Assembly: GCA_963730315.1 (NCBI GenBank) | Contig: CAVSRD010000006.1 | Coordinates: forward strand, 1 to 64,000 | Direction: 5' to 3' | Source: VRUE01 sp963730315 | GTDB lineage: Bacteria; Actinomycetota; Thermoleophilia; Solirubrobacterales; 70-9 | DNA: 64,000 nucleotides | In this document: positions 16,212 to 24,400 of the stretch, in pieces | Numbering within the stretch: position 1 is the first letter of the stretch | Layout: each line of letters opens with the position of its first letter | The notes under the pieces: model-generated | What the model was told of the DNA's origin: nothing | Databases searched by the model: none | The model's input: the letters and a program-made list of their open reading frames with translations, nothing else | Program-made: the position numbers and the translations under genes

Positions 16212-17123
16212 TCAGGGCGCCCGCCCGCCGCCCATGGAGCCGACCCGCATGCGTTCGCTCTTCACCGAGCCGTCCCTCGCCGGGTCCGTCGAACCGCCAT
16301 CCATCGCTTCCATCGCGCGCATCGCCTGAGCGGAGTCGGGCAGGGTCAGGCCCGGCACGCTGGCCGGCGTGAAGGCAACGCTGACCCCGAGCGCCAGCAG
16401 GGCGACCGCGACGCCGCGGTTGGCCACCTCCTTCCAGGGCAGCAGCTTCTCCAGCGCGACCAGGGCGGCGATGAAGGCCATCCAGCCGAGACTCATGACG
16501 CCGAGCGCGAAGAGTGCCGCCATCAGCGCCCAGCAGCAGCCCACGCACCAGCCACCGTGGATCACCCCCATGCGCAGAGCGCCCAACTGGCCCGGCCGCC
16601 AGTGCTTCACCAGGAACATCAGCGGGCTACGGCAGTGGCGAAGGCAGACGTCCTTCAGCGGCGTCAGCTGGTAAGCGGCGGCGCCTAAGAGGATCGCTCC
16701 GGCCAGGTAGGGGCCGGCGTTGCCCCAGGCGAAGGCGTCGCCGGTCGCCGCCCGGCCGAGCTCGTAGAGCCCGTAGGCGAGGAGGCCCGCCGCGGACCAG
16801 GCCACCAGGTAGCCGGCGACAAACAGGGTCGTGGCGCCGAAGGCCGCCTCCTGGCCGCGCTCCCGCCTCCCCTCCTGCATCCGCGTGTGCATGATCACCA
16901 TGGGCGCGATCGAGGGGAACATCATCGCGGCCATCATCACCACCCAGACGCCGATGAAGAAGCCGAGCGTGCCGGGGTCGGTGCCGGGTCCGGCGTCCAT
17001 GCCGCTCATCTGTTCGCTGGTGAGTGCCCAGGCGATAGCCGCTAGCCCGACCAGCATGCCGACGAGGCCGAGCTGGATCAGCCCCGGAAGCGGTGGGGCC
17101 CGACGGGCTAGGGTCAAATCCAT
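16212..17123 (-). CDS. DUF2182 membrane protein
   Basis: The 303-residue polytopic protein matches DUF2182, a predicted metal-binding membrane family: VWVVMMAAMMFPSIAPMVIMH in an early helix, GRAATGDAFAWG in the periplasmic part, LKDVCLRHCRSPL, and the Cys-rich GGWCVGCCWALMAALFALGVM helix. A Met-rich tail (MRAMEAMDGG, MRVGSMGGG) could bind soft metals. It follows the DUF1326 gene by 19 bases; the two families are often neighbours. The molecular role is unknown. The cysteine, methionine and histidine content suggests copper or another metal (inference). Confidence 0.85.
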   Translation of the reverse strand: MDLTLARRAPPLPGLIQLGLVGMLVGLAAIAWALTSEQMSGMDAGPGTDPGTLGFFIGVWVVMMAAMMFPSIAPMVIMHTRMQEGRRERGQEAAFGATTLFVAGYLVAWSAAGLLAYGLYELGRAATGDAFAWGNAGPYLAGAILLGAAAYQLTPLKDVCLRHCRSPLMFLVKHWRPGQLGALRMGVIHGGWCVGCCWALMAALFALGVMSLGWMAFIAALVALEKLLPWKEVANRGVAVALLALGVSVAFTPASVPGLTLPDSAQAMRAMEAMDGGSTDPARDGSVKSERMRVGSMGGGRAP

Positions 17124-17142
17124 GCGCTCTGGTGCCGCGCAC

Positions 17143-17745
17143 TCACGCTGCCCAGGCGAACTCCGAGGACGAAAAGCCCGCGTTGGCCTCGTACTGGATA
17201 CCGAAAGCGTTGATCTGCGAGCGGGTGGCGTGGGAGACCGTCAGCTCGGAGCCGACCGGGTGGAAGATCCCGGTCATCCTGGCCGGCTCGCCGCTCTCGA
17301 TGCCGAACGGAACGATGTCTTCGATCTCGAAGTCGACCTCGTCGCCGATCTTGATCGAGTGCTTGAGGCCGTCCTCCTGGACCTCGATCGGCAGCCGCTC
17401 GACGCCGAGGTTCTCCCCGATCAGCGGCCCCAGCGCCTCCATCGGACCCCCGAGCGCCCCGGAGAAGACCCCGCCGAGCTTCTCCGCCTGCTCGGCGGAC
17501 GCAGCGGCGTCGATCACGACGCCGAGGCGCCAATTCCCCTCGCTCATCACCTTCGGCGTGTCGCACACCGCAGCGACGGTCAGCCCACTCACGTCGGTGC
17601 CTTCCACCTCGCCGTCCGTGACGTTGAAGACCAGGACGACCTTGCAGCGGTCCTTGGTAGCCTCAAGCGAAAGCGAGGCGGTGCAGGGACAGACGACATC
17701 GCACGAGCAGGTCTCAAAGTACGAACCGGCGAGATTCCAGGGCAT
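17143..17745 (-). CDS. DUF1326 family protein
   Basis: The 200-residue protein begins MPWNLAGSYFETCSCDVVCPC, the typical Cys-rich DUF1326 start, and continues with the family's strand-rich body (FGIESGEPARMTGIFHPVGSELTVSHATRS). The ATG at 17745 has a good ribosome site (AGAGGAGG) and a promoter upstream; the frame is open further upstream but lacks support. It is co-transcribed with the DUF2182 membrane protein. The N-terminal cysteines suggest metal binding. There is no established function; with DUF2182 it may form a metal-handling pair. Confidence 0.88.
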   Translation of the reverse strand: MPWNLAGSYFETCSCDVVCPCTASLSLEATKDRCKVVLVFNVTDGEVEGTDVSGLTVAAVCDTPKVMSEGNWRLGVVIDAAASAEQAEKLGGVFSGALGGPMEALGPLIGENLGVERLPIEVQEDGLKHSIKIGDEVDFEIEDIVPFGIESGEPARMTGIFHPVGSELTVSHATRSQINAFGIQYEANAGFSSSEFAWAA

Positions 17746-17781
17746 ATCGCCTCCTCTGGATCGAGATCGGATTCCTAGCCG

Positions 17782-17810
17782 AATGTACCCCTGCAGGAAG
17801 ACCGGGTCAA
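17782..17810 (-). promoter_or_regulatory. Sigma-70-like promoter of DUF1326-DUF2182
   Basis: On the minus strand TTGACC (17810-17805) and TACATT (17787-17782) are spaced by exactly 17 bases, close to consensus, predicting a leader of about 30 bases that contains the AGAGGAGG ribosome site. Confidence 0.7.
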
Positions 17811-17851
17811 CCGCTGAGAACGGAGCGGGTAACCGCCAGAAGAATGCGGCA

Positions 17852-18226
17852 CTAGACGGCGGCCGACTCGGCCGCGTCCTCTTTGACCTGGAAGGACGAG
17901 CCGCAGCCGCAGGCGGCGACGACGTTGGGGTTGTTGACCTGGAAGCCCGCCCCCTGCAGGCCTTCGACGTAGTCGACCTCGGAACCAAAGACGAGCTGCA
18001 TGCTGACCTTGTCGACGACGACGGCGACGCCGTCGACCTCGAAGACGTGGTCGTCGTCCTTGGGCCTGTCGAAGGCGAGCGCGTACTGGAAGCCGGAGCA
18101 GCCGCCGCCGCGAACCGCGACGCGCAGAGCCTGGCCCTCCGAGCCCTCCTGACCGCCGAGCAGCTCGCCGACCTTCTCGGCCGCCTTGCCGGTAAGCGTG
18201 ATCGCCTCTTTGGGGGTATCCGTCAC
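17852..18226 (-). CDS. erpA: A-type Fe-S carrier (ErpA/IscA)
   Basis: The 124-residue protein carries the three conserved cysteines of A-type carriers: GGGCSGFQYALAFD and the C-terminal ACGCGSSF. It delivers Fe-S clusters to apoproteins. The GTG at 18226 is chosen because TACACT lies 7 bases upstream and the longer open frame upstream (to 18346) runs into the divergent degV and has no family sequence. It stands within 3 kb of bolA and the monothiol glutaredoxin, known partners of A-type carriers. Confidence 0.94.
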   Translation of the reverse strand: MTDTPKEAITLTGKAAEKVGELLGGQEGSEGQALRVAVRGGGCSGFQYALAFDRPKDDDHVFEVDGVAVVVDKVSMQLVFGSEVDYVEGLQGAGFQVNNPNVVAACGCGSSFQVKEDAAESAAV

Positions 18227-18233
18227 TTCACCA

Positions 18234-18239
18234 AGTGTA
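18234..18239 (-). promoter_or_regulatory. Leaderless -10 element of erpA
   Basis: TACACT on the minus strand is followed by 7 bases and then the GTG at 18226. Confidence 0.45.
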
Positions 18240-18266
18240 GCGCCAGGTCTGCGAGAATCGCTTGTC

Positions 18267-19142
18267 TTGAGCGCCGCCACCGCCACTGCCGTGGTCTGCG
18301 ACACCACCGCATACCTCCCCCCCGACCTGGTCGCCGAGCGTGGCATCGAGGTGATCAGCCTCTACGTCTCGATCGACGGCGACCAGCGCCCCGAGGGCGA
18401 GATCGACGACTACGAGCAGTTCTTCGAGCGGCTCCGCGCCTCGGAGGGCGGGGCGACCACCTCGCAGCCCTCGGTCGGCGACTTCGTCTCGGTCTACGAA
18501 CCGTTGCTCGACGCCGGGCGCGAGGTCGTCTCGGTCCACATCTCGGCGGGCATCTCCGGCACCTTCGAGGCGGCCGGCCAGGCGCGCGAGCGGCTGATCG
18601 CCGAGGAGAAGGGAGGCGAGCGCATCCACCTCTTCGACTCCCGCTCGGCCTGCGGCGGCACTGGGCTCTGCGCCCTGGCCGCGGCCGCGGCCGCGGCGGC
18701 GGGCGAGGACGGCGCCGCGGCGCTGGCACGCGCCCGCCAAGCCCGCGAGGAGCTGAAGATGTGGTTCGCGATCGACACCCTCGAGTACCTGCGGCGCGGC
18801 GGGCGAATCGGCGGGGCCCGCGCCTGGATCGGCTCGGCGCTGAGAATCAAGCCGATCCTCACGCTGGAGGAGGAGATCACTCCGATCGAGCGGCTGCGGA
18901 CCCGCACCCGCTCGATCGAGCGGCTGCACGACTACGCACGCGAACGCCACGAGTCGGGGGCCGACGCCTGGGTCGTCCAGCACATCCGCGACGAGGAGGC
19001 CGCCAACGCCCTGGCCGACGACTGCCGCGAGATCTTCGGCTGCGAGCCGGCCTTCGTCTCCGAGATCGGCCCGGTGATCGGCGCCCATGTCGGCCCCGGC
19101 CTGATCGGCGTCGGCAGCGCGACCAAATCGGTGCTGAGCTAG
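18267..19142 (+). CDS. DegV family fatty-acid-binding protein
   Basis: DegV proteins bind a fatty acid and some present it to fatty acid kinase. The 291-residue product begins TAVVCDTTAYLPPDLVAERGIEVISLYV and contains SGGT-like HISAGISGTFEAA, SACGGTGLCALAAAAAA and EYLRRGGRIGGARAWIGSALRIKPIL, all typical. The start may be TTG 18267 or GTG 18291. No fatty acid kinase gene is adjacent. Its stop (TAG) shares the CTAG tetramer with the stop of the converging DUF3618 gene. Confidence 0.92.
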   Translation: MSAATATAVVCDTTAYLPPDLVAERGIEVISLYVSIDGDQRPEGEIDDYEQFFERLRASEGGATTSQPSVGDFVSVYEPLLDAGREVVSVHISAGISGTFEAAGQARERLIAEEKGGERIHLFDSRSACGGTGLCALAAAAAAAAGEDGAAALARARQAREELKMWFAIDTLEYLRRGGRIGGARAWIGSALRIKPILTLEEEITPIERLRTRTRSIERLHDYARERHESGADAWVVQHIRDEEAANALADDCREIFGCEPAFVSEIGPVIGAHVGPGLIGVGSATKSVLS

Positions 19143-19360
19143 CCGCGGCGGCGAAGCGCCAGCAGGCCGCCGATAGCGAAGCCCGCCACGGCGGCGCCGA
19201 CGATCAGCTGCGAGCGGTGCTCGCGGACCTGGCGGCGCCAGTCGGTCAGCTCGGCTACCCGGCCACGCAGGGCCTGGACCGAGCGGCCCAGATCGCGGCG
19301 CTGGACCTCGATGTCGGCGCGTATCTCTGCCGCCGAGCGACCGGGGGTGCCGGCGGTCAT
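19139..19360 (-). CDS. DUF3618 small membrane protein
   Basis: The 73-residue protein has an amphipathic N-terminal region (RSAAEIRADIEVQRRDLGRSVQAL, typical DUF3618), then a transmembrane helix (LIVGAAVAGFAIGGLLAL) and an RRRG end. It overlaps the upstream holin-like gene by 4 bases. The trio DUF4235, holin-like and DUF3618 is recurrent in Actinobacteria; a stress or membrane-curvature role has been suggested from context only. Confidence 0.82.
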   Translation of the reverse strand: MTAGTPGRSAAEIRADIEVQRRDLGRSVQALRGRVAELTDWRRQVREHRSQLIVGAAVAGFAIGGLLALRRRG

Positions 19361-19782
19361 TCGTCATCCCCTTCCAGCGTGGCCCTGGTCCGCTTCGCCT
19401 CCTCGATCGCCTGCTCGGGCACCGGCGGGGAGCCCGACCGCACGGCGCGGAAGGCGGCCAGCCCGGCCAGGGCGGCGATCAGCAGGAAGATCCCCGCCTC
19501 GATGAAGAACCCAGGCCAGGTCTTGCCGTCGAAGACCTCTTCATTGAGCAGCCAGGCAATGCCCTCCATGACCAGGATCAGCGCCAGGAAGGCGAAGGCC
19601 CCGGCGGCGATCCCGACCGCCGAGCCGCGCAGGATGCTGCCGACCTTCTCGGAGATCTCGGCCTTGGCCAGCTGAACCTCGTCGCGGACCAGCGACGAGG
19701 TTCGCTCGGAGACGTCGAAGACCAGCTCGGCGACCGACTTGTCGTCCGGGTCGGTGGGCGGCGTGGCGGTCGGCTCGGCCAT
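19357..19782 (-). CDS. Holin superfamily III-like (DUF1469) membrane protein
   Basis: The 141-residue protein has the family's amphipathic lead (DKSVAELVFDVSERTSSLVRDEVQLAKAEISEKV) and two hydrophobic hairpins (about 54-82 and 92-115). Despite the name, these chromosomal proteins are not known to be phage holins, and no phage genes are nearby. It lies between DUF4235 and DUF3618, with 8 and -4 base spacing, so the three form one operon. Confidence 0.85.
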   Translation of the reverse strand: MAEPTATPPTDPDDKSVAELVFDVSERTSSLVRDEVQLAKAEISEKVGSILRGSAVGIAAGAFAFLALILVMEGIAWLLNEEVFDGKTWPGFFIEAGIFLLIAALAGLAAFRAVRSGSPPVPEQAIEEAKRTRATLEGDDE

Positions 19783-19790
19783 CGCGCCGG

Positions 19791-19925
19791 CTACTCCGGG
19801 GGCTCCTCTTCGAAGACTCGCCGCCAGACGATCGACGCGAGCTTCGTGGCCGCGATGCTGGCGAGCGCGCTGCTCGCAGCGAGCAGGCCGCTCCAGAGGA
19901 GGCGTTTGACTAGGTCGTTGTCCAT
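19791..19925 (-). CDS. Short DUF4235-like membrane protein
   Basis: The protein is 44 residues: MDNDLVKRLLWSGLLAASSA followed by LASIAATKLASIVWRRVFEEEPPE. This matches the start of DUF4235 proteins, which are usually about twice as long, so this member lacks the second half. The ATG at 19925 has a TATGGT hexamer 9 bases upstream. It heads the three-gene membrane operon. Confidence 0.65.
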   Translation of the reverse strand: MDNDLVKRLLWSGLLAASSALASIAATKLASIVWRRVFEEEPPE

Positions 19926-19934
19926 CGCGGCCCG

Positions 19935-19940
19935 ACCATA
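19935..19940 (-). promoter_or_regulatory. -10 element of the DUF4235-holin-DUF3618 operon
   Basis: TATGGT on the minus strand lies 9 bases before ATG 19925. Confidence 0.4.
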
Positions 19941-19941
19941 C

Positions 19942-20550
19942 CTATCGCGGCTCGAGGCCGTCGCAGATCGTCGCCGTGACAAGAGTCTTTGCCTGCTCGA
20001 AGTCGGCGGCGGAAGCCGGAATCAGGTCGAAGATCCAGCCGGAGAGGAGCTGCTCGATCGCGCCGTAGAAGGACATCGAGGCGAAGTTCGGGTCGATGTC
20101 GCGGCGGAAGGCGGCCGACTCCTGCCCGTCCGCGACGATCTTGGCGATCGAGTCGTAGGCGCGGCGGATCTCCGGCAGGTGGGTGCGGCCGAAGGAGTTG
20201 GCGGCACGCGTCACCTCGACGATGATCACCTTCATCAGCTCCGGGTTGTGGCGATAGGAGTCGACGATGAAGCCGGCCACCGCCTCGAGCTTGGCGCGCG
20301 GAGTCGCCTCGCTGCTGTCGGCCTCCTCGATCGCCGTCAGCAGCAGCGACCAGCGCTCGCTGAACAGCTCGTTCAGCACCTCGTCCTTGGATTTGAAGTA
20401 GTGGTAGACGAGCCCGTAGGCGACCCCCGCCTCGTCGGCGATGTCGGCGACCCGGGTCGAGTGGAAGCCCTGGCGGGCGAAGACGCGGATCGCCGCATCG
20501 AGGATCTGGCGGCGCCGGTCGATCGCCGGCGCCTCTTTGGAACTGGCCAT
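19942..20550 (-). CDS. TetR family transcriptional regulator
   Basis: The 202-residue protein has the TetR helix-turn-helix at about residues 12-58 (RRRQILDAAIRVFARQGFHS, then VADIADEAGVAYGLVYHYFKSKDEVL). The C-terminal ligand domain resembles FadR/AcrR-type regulators of lipid or amidase genes. Its ATG overlaps the stop of the nitrilase gene (TGATG), so the two are co-translated. A 14-base inverted repeat of TetR-operator type lies upstream of the operon at 21417-21430, which suggests autoregulation. Confidence 0.92.
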   Translation of the reverse strand: MASSKEAPAIDRRRQILDAAIRVFARQGFHSTRVADIADEAGVAYGLVYHYFKSKDEVLNELFSERWSLLLTAIEEADSSEATPRAKLEAVAGFIVDSYRHNPELMKVIIVEVTRAANSFGRTHLPEIRRAYDSIAKIVADGQESAAFRRDIDPNFASMSFYGAIEQLLSGWIFDLIPASAADFEQAKTLVTATICDGLEPR

Positions 20551-21383
20551 CAGGCGTAAGCCTCCATGGTGTGCGGCCAAACGTATGCCGTGGGGCGGCG
20601 GTTGGCGAGCGAGGGCAGCGTCTCGCGAATCCGCTCCTGCGCTGCCAGGTCGAGGTTGGCGGCGACGAAGCGCTCGCCGTCGGCGGCGGTTGCCAGCACC
20701 ACCCCCCAGGGGTCGACGATCGCCGAGCGCCCGTAGGAGCTGTAGTGGGGCGGCGCCTCGCCTACCTGGTTGGGGGCGAGAACGAAGGCCTGGTTCTCGA
20801 TCGCCCGCGCCCGCAGCAGCGTCTCCCAGTGGTCGCGGCCGGTCGCCAGGGTGAAGGCGGAGGGGACCGCGATCAAGCGGGCGCCGCGCACGGCGAGGAT
20901 CCGGTACAGCTCCGGGAAGCGCAGGTCGTAGCAGACGGTCATCCCGATCCGCAGGTCGCCGATCGCGGCGTCGACTATCTCGTCGCCCGCCCGCTCGTGG
21001 TCGGACTCGCGGTAGGAGACGCCGCCCGCGTCGACGTCGAACATGTGGATCTTGCGGTAGACGGCGAGGTCCTCGCCGCCGGGACCGATCAGCACCGAGG
21101 TGTTGAAGGACTTCCCCCCGTCCTCGCACCGCTCGGCAATGCTGCCTGCGAGCAGGTGGATGCCCAGATCGCGCGCCCAGCCGCGAGCGGCGGCGAGGCT
21201 CGGTCCCTCGAGCGGCTCGGCGCCGGCTGCCATCTCCTCGCCGGAGGCGAGCAGACTCCACTTCTCGGGCAGGGCGATCAGCTCGGCGCCGTCCACCCCC
21301 GCTGCGCGCACCAGCCGCTCGGCGGCAGCGAGGTTCCGTCCCTTGTCGGCGTCGGAGTTGAGTTGTACGACGGCTACGCGCAT
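20550..21383 (-). CDS. Carbon-nitrogen hydrolase (nitrilase superfamily)
   Basis: The 277-residue protein keeps the full Glu-Lys-Cys triad: E40 in ALPEKW, K111 in YRKIHMFD and C151 in TVCYDLRFPEL. The DVDAGGVSYRESD segment and overall length resemble the omega-amidase/deaminated-glutathione-amidase (Nit) branch, so a repair or deamidation role is likely, but the substrate is not certain. The ATG at 21383 has GAGGAGCGC just upstream. It leads a two-gene operon with the TetR regulator. Confidence 0.9.
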   Translation of the reverse strand: MRVAVVQLNSDADKGRNLAAAERLVRAAGVDGAELIALPEKWSLLASGEEMAAGAEPLEGPSLAAARGWARDLGIHLLAGSIAERCEDGGKSFNTSVLIGPGGEDLAVYRKIHMFDVDAGGVSYRESDHERAGDEIVDAAIGDLRIGMTVCYDLRFPELYRILAVRGARLIAVPSAFTLATGRDHWETLLRARAIENQAFVLAPNQVGEAPPHYSSYGRSAIVDPWGVVLATAADGERFVAANLDLAAQERIRETLPSLANRRPTAYVWPHTMEAYA

Positions 21384-21416
21384 GCGCTCCTCACAACGCC
21401 GGGCCCCGAGCCCGGC

Positions 21417-21430
21417 TGACTGACCAGTCA
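21417..21430. promoter_or_regulatory. TetR-type operator
   Basis: TGACTG and CAGTCA are perfect inverted arms around AC. The site lies 34 bases upstream of the nitrilase-tetR operon and 24 bases before the divergent cyclase gene. Its form matches operators of many actinobacterial TetR regulators, so the TetR encoded at 19942-20550 is the obvious candidate binder. Confidence 0.6.
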
Positions 21431-21453
21431 ATCGGTCTTGTCGGCCAGTATAG

Positions 21454-24400
21454 GTGCGTAAGCTTCCAGGAGCAGTGGCGAACACGCGCATCGAGGCGGA
21501 CGGCGAGCGAAAGCAGGTCACGGTGCTGTTCGCCGACGTCAAGGGGTCGATGGACCTCGCCGAGCGGCAGGATCCCGAGCAGTGGCGCTCGATCATGCAG
21601 CGCTTCTTCTCGATCCTCGCCGACGAGGTGCGCCGCTTCGAGGGCACGGTCGACAAATTCACCGGCGACGGGATCATGGCGGTTTTCGGCGCCCCGATCG
21701 CCCACGAGGACCACGCGCGACGCGCCTGCTACGCGGCGCTGCGGATGCTCGACGAGATCGCGGAGTACGCAGCCGAGCTGCGCCGCAAGCACGGGCTCAA
21801 CTTCTCGGCGCGGATCGGGATCAACTCCGGCGAGGTGATCGCAGGAGCGATCGGCGAGGCCGGCGACGGCGGCTACACGGCGATCGGTCACACGGTCGGC
21901 CTCGCGCAGCGGATGGAGGCGCTGGCCGAACCCGGCAAGGCCTACCTGACCGAGGCGGCTGCGGAGGCGGCGCGGGGCTTCCTCGAGCTGGACGATCTGG
22001 GCGAGTTCGAGATCAAGGGGGCGAGTCGACCGGTCCGGGTCTTCGAGCTGGCCGGAGTGGGCAGCGCCCGCTCGCGGCTCGACCTCTCGCGCGAGCGCGG
22101 CTTCTCGCGCTTCGTCGGGCGGGCCGAGGAGTTGGGCGTGCTGGCGAAGGCGTTGGACCGCGCCAAGGCGGGCGAGGGGGCCGCGGTCGGGATCGTCGCC
22201 GAGCCGGGCATCGGCAAGAGCCGCCTCTGCCACGAGTTCGCCGAGCGCTGCCGCGACGAGGGGATCGAGGTCTTCGAAGCGCAGGCGCAGTCGCATGGGC
22301 GCGGCATCCCCTTCATGCCGGTCCTGCAGATGCTCCGCGCCTACTTCGGGATCGCCGACGCCGACCCGGAGCGGATCGTGCGCGAGAAGATCGCCGGGCG
22401 CGCGCTGCTGCTCGACCCCGAGCTAATCGACGACCTGCCGCTGCTCTTCGACTTCCTCGGCGTGCCCGACCCCAGACGGCCGCTGCCGCAGCTCAGCGCC
22501 GATGCGCGCCAGCGGGCGCTGCGCGGCGTCGTCTGCAAGCTGGTGCACGCCCCCAACCGCCGCGAGCCGACGGCGATCGTGGTCGAGGACCTGCACTGGG
22601 TCGACGAGGGCAGCGAGACGCTGCTCGGCGAGCTGCTCGACGCAGTCGAGGGGACGCAGACCCTGGTGATCGTCAACTTCCGGCCCGAGTACGAGCCCAG
22701 CTGGTCCGGCCCGCCCGACTACCACGAGATCGAGCTGGCGCCGCTGGGGTTGGCCGACAGCCGCGAGCTGATTCGCGACCTGGCCGGCGAAGATCCCTCG
22801 CTCGACGGCCTTGCCGAGCACCTCCACGAGCGCACCGCCGGCAACCCGTTCTTCATCGAGGAGATCGTCCGCGAGCTGGTCGAGGCGGGCCACCTGGAGG
22901 GCGAGCGGGGCGCCCGCCGGCTGGTGCGCCCAATCGAGGAGGCCGGCGTGCCGGCCAGCGTCCAGGCCGTGCTGGCGGCGCGGGTCGACCGGCTCGACCC
23001 CGACGCGAAGCGCCTCCTCCAAGCCGCCTCGGTGGCCGGAAAGGAGATCCCCGAGCCGGCGCTGGCGCTGATCTCCGGGCTGGGCGAGAGCGAGGAGTGC
23101 GAGGCGGCGCTGCACGAGCTGATCGAGGGCGGCTTCCTCTACGAGGCGGAGCTGTACCCGGAGCGGCTGCTCGCCTTCCGCCACCCGCTCACCCGCGAGG
23201 TCGCGTACGGGACGCAGCTCTCCGAGCAGCGACGGGCGATCCACGCTGCCGCGGCGCGAGCGACGATCGAGCTCAACCCGGACCGGCACGACGAGCTGGC
23301 GGCGCTGATCGCCGACCACATGGAGGCAGGCGGCGAGACCCTCGAGGCGGCGCGTTGGTCGGCCCGCGCCGCCTACTGGGCCGGCCACAGCCAGCCGCGC
23401 GACGCGATGCGCCTCTGGCGCAAGACGATGGACCTGGCCGCCGAGCTGGAGGAGGGCGAGGAGAAGGATGCGCTGGCGGTGACCGCGCGGCTGCGTCAGC
23501 TCGACTACGCCTGGCGTCTCGGCATCGAGCCCGAGGAGGAAGCGCGGCTGATCGCCGAGGCAGAGGAGATTGCGACGCGCAGCGGCGACCTGCGCTCGCT
23601 GACCCTGCTGCGCACCCTGGCCGGGGGGCGTCCCGGCCGGGTGCGCAAGGGCGAGGAGTGGATCGCCACGACCGACGAGGTGAACCGCCTCGCCACCGAA
23701 TCGGGCGATCACCACCTGCAGGTCGCGATCCGCGCGGCGATCGCCTATGCCCACCTCTGCGTGGCCGACTTCGACGGGGTCGAACGACTCTGCGACGAGG
23801 TGCTCGAGATGGCCGGCGTGGACCACGCCGCCGGGGCCGGGATCATCCTCGGCTGCCCGGTCGCCTGGGCGCTGATGGAGAAGGGCGTGGTGACCCGCGA
23901 GCGCGGCAAGCTCGACGAGACGGAGCGGCTCCTGGAAAACGCCCTGCGGATCGCCACCGAGCAGGGCGACCCGGAGACCGCTAGCTGGACCCGCGGCAAC
24001 CTGGCGATGCTCCAGGGGAACAGAGGAGAGGTCGAGGCAGCGGTGGCGATGGCGCGCCGCAACCACGAGCTGACCGAGCGTCTCGGCGACGTCTTCTCGC
24101 GCAGCCTCTCGCTCACCCACGTGGCGGTGACCCTGCGGTCCGCCGGGGAGCACGCGGCGGCGCTCGATGCGCTCGAGGAGGCCGAGCACCTCTACCGCGG
24201 CGCGATGGGAAGCGGCGGCGAGGTCGCATCCTGGCGAGCCGCGCTGCGCGCCGAGGCGCTGCTCGGGCTTGGCAGGACGGAGGAGGCGCTCGACGTCGCC
24301 GAGTGGTCCGCGGCGGAGGCGCGCGAGAACGGCATGCTGTGGCCGCTGCCCAAAGCGCTGAAGGCGCTCGCCGCAGCGCGGGCGGCGAGCGGCAAGGAGG

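Noticed and set aside
19357..19782. Prophage remnant based on the holin-like protein
   Set aside because: No integrase, capsid, lysin or attachment site nearby; this family is chromosomal in Actinobacteria.
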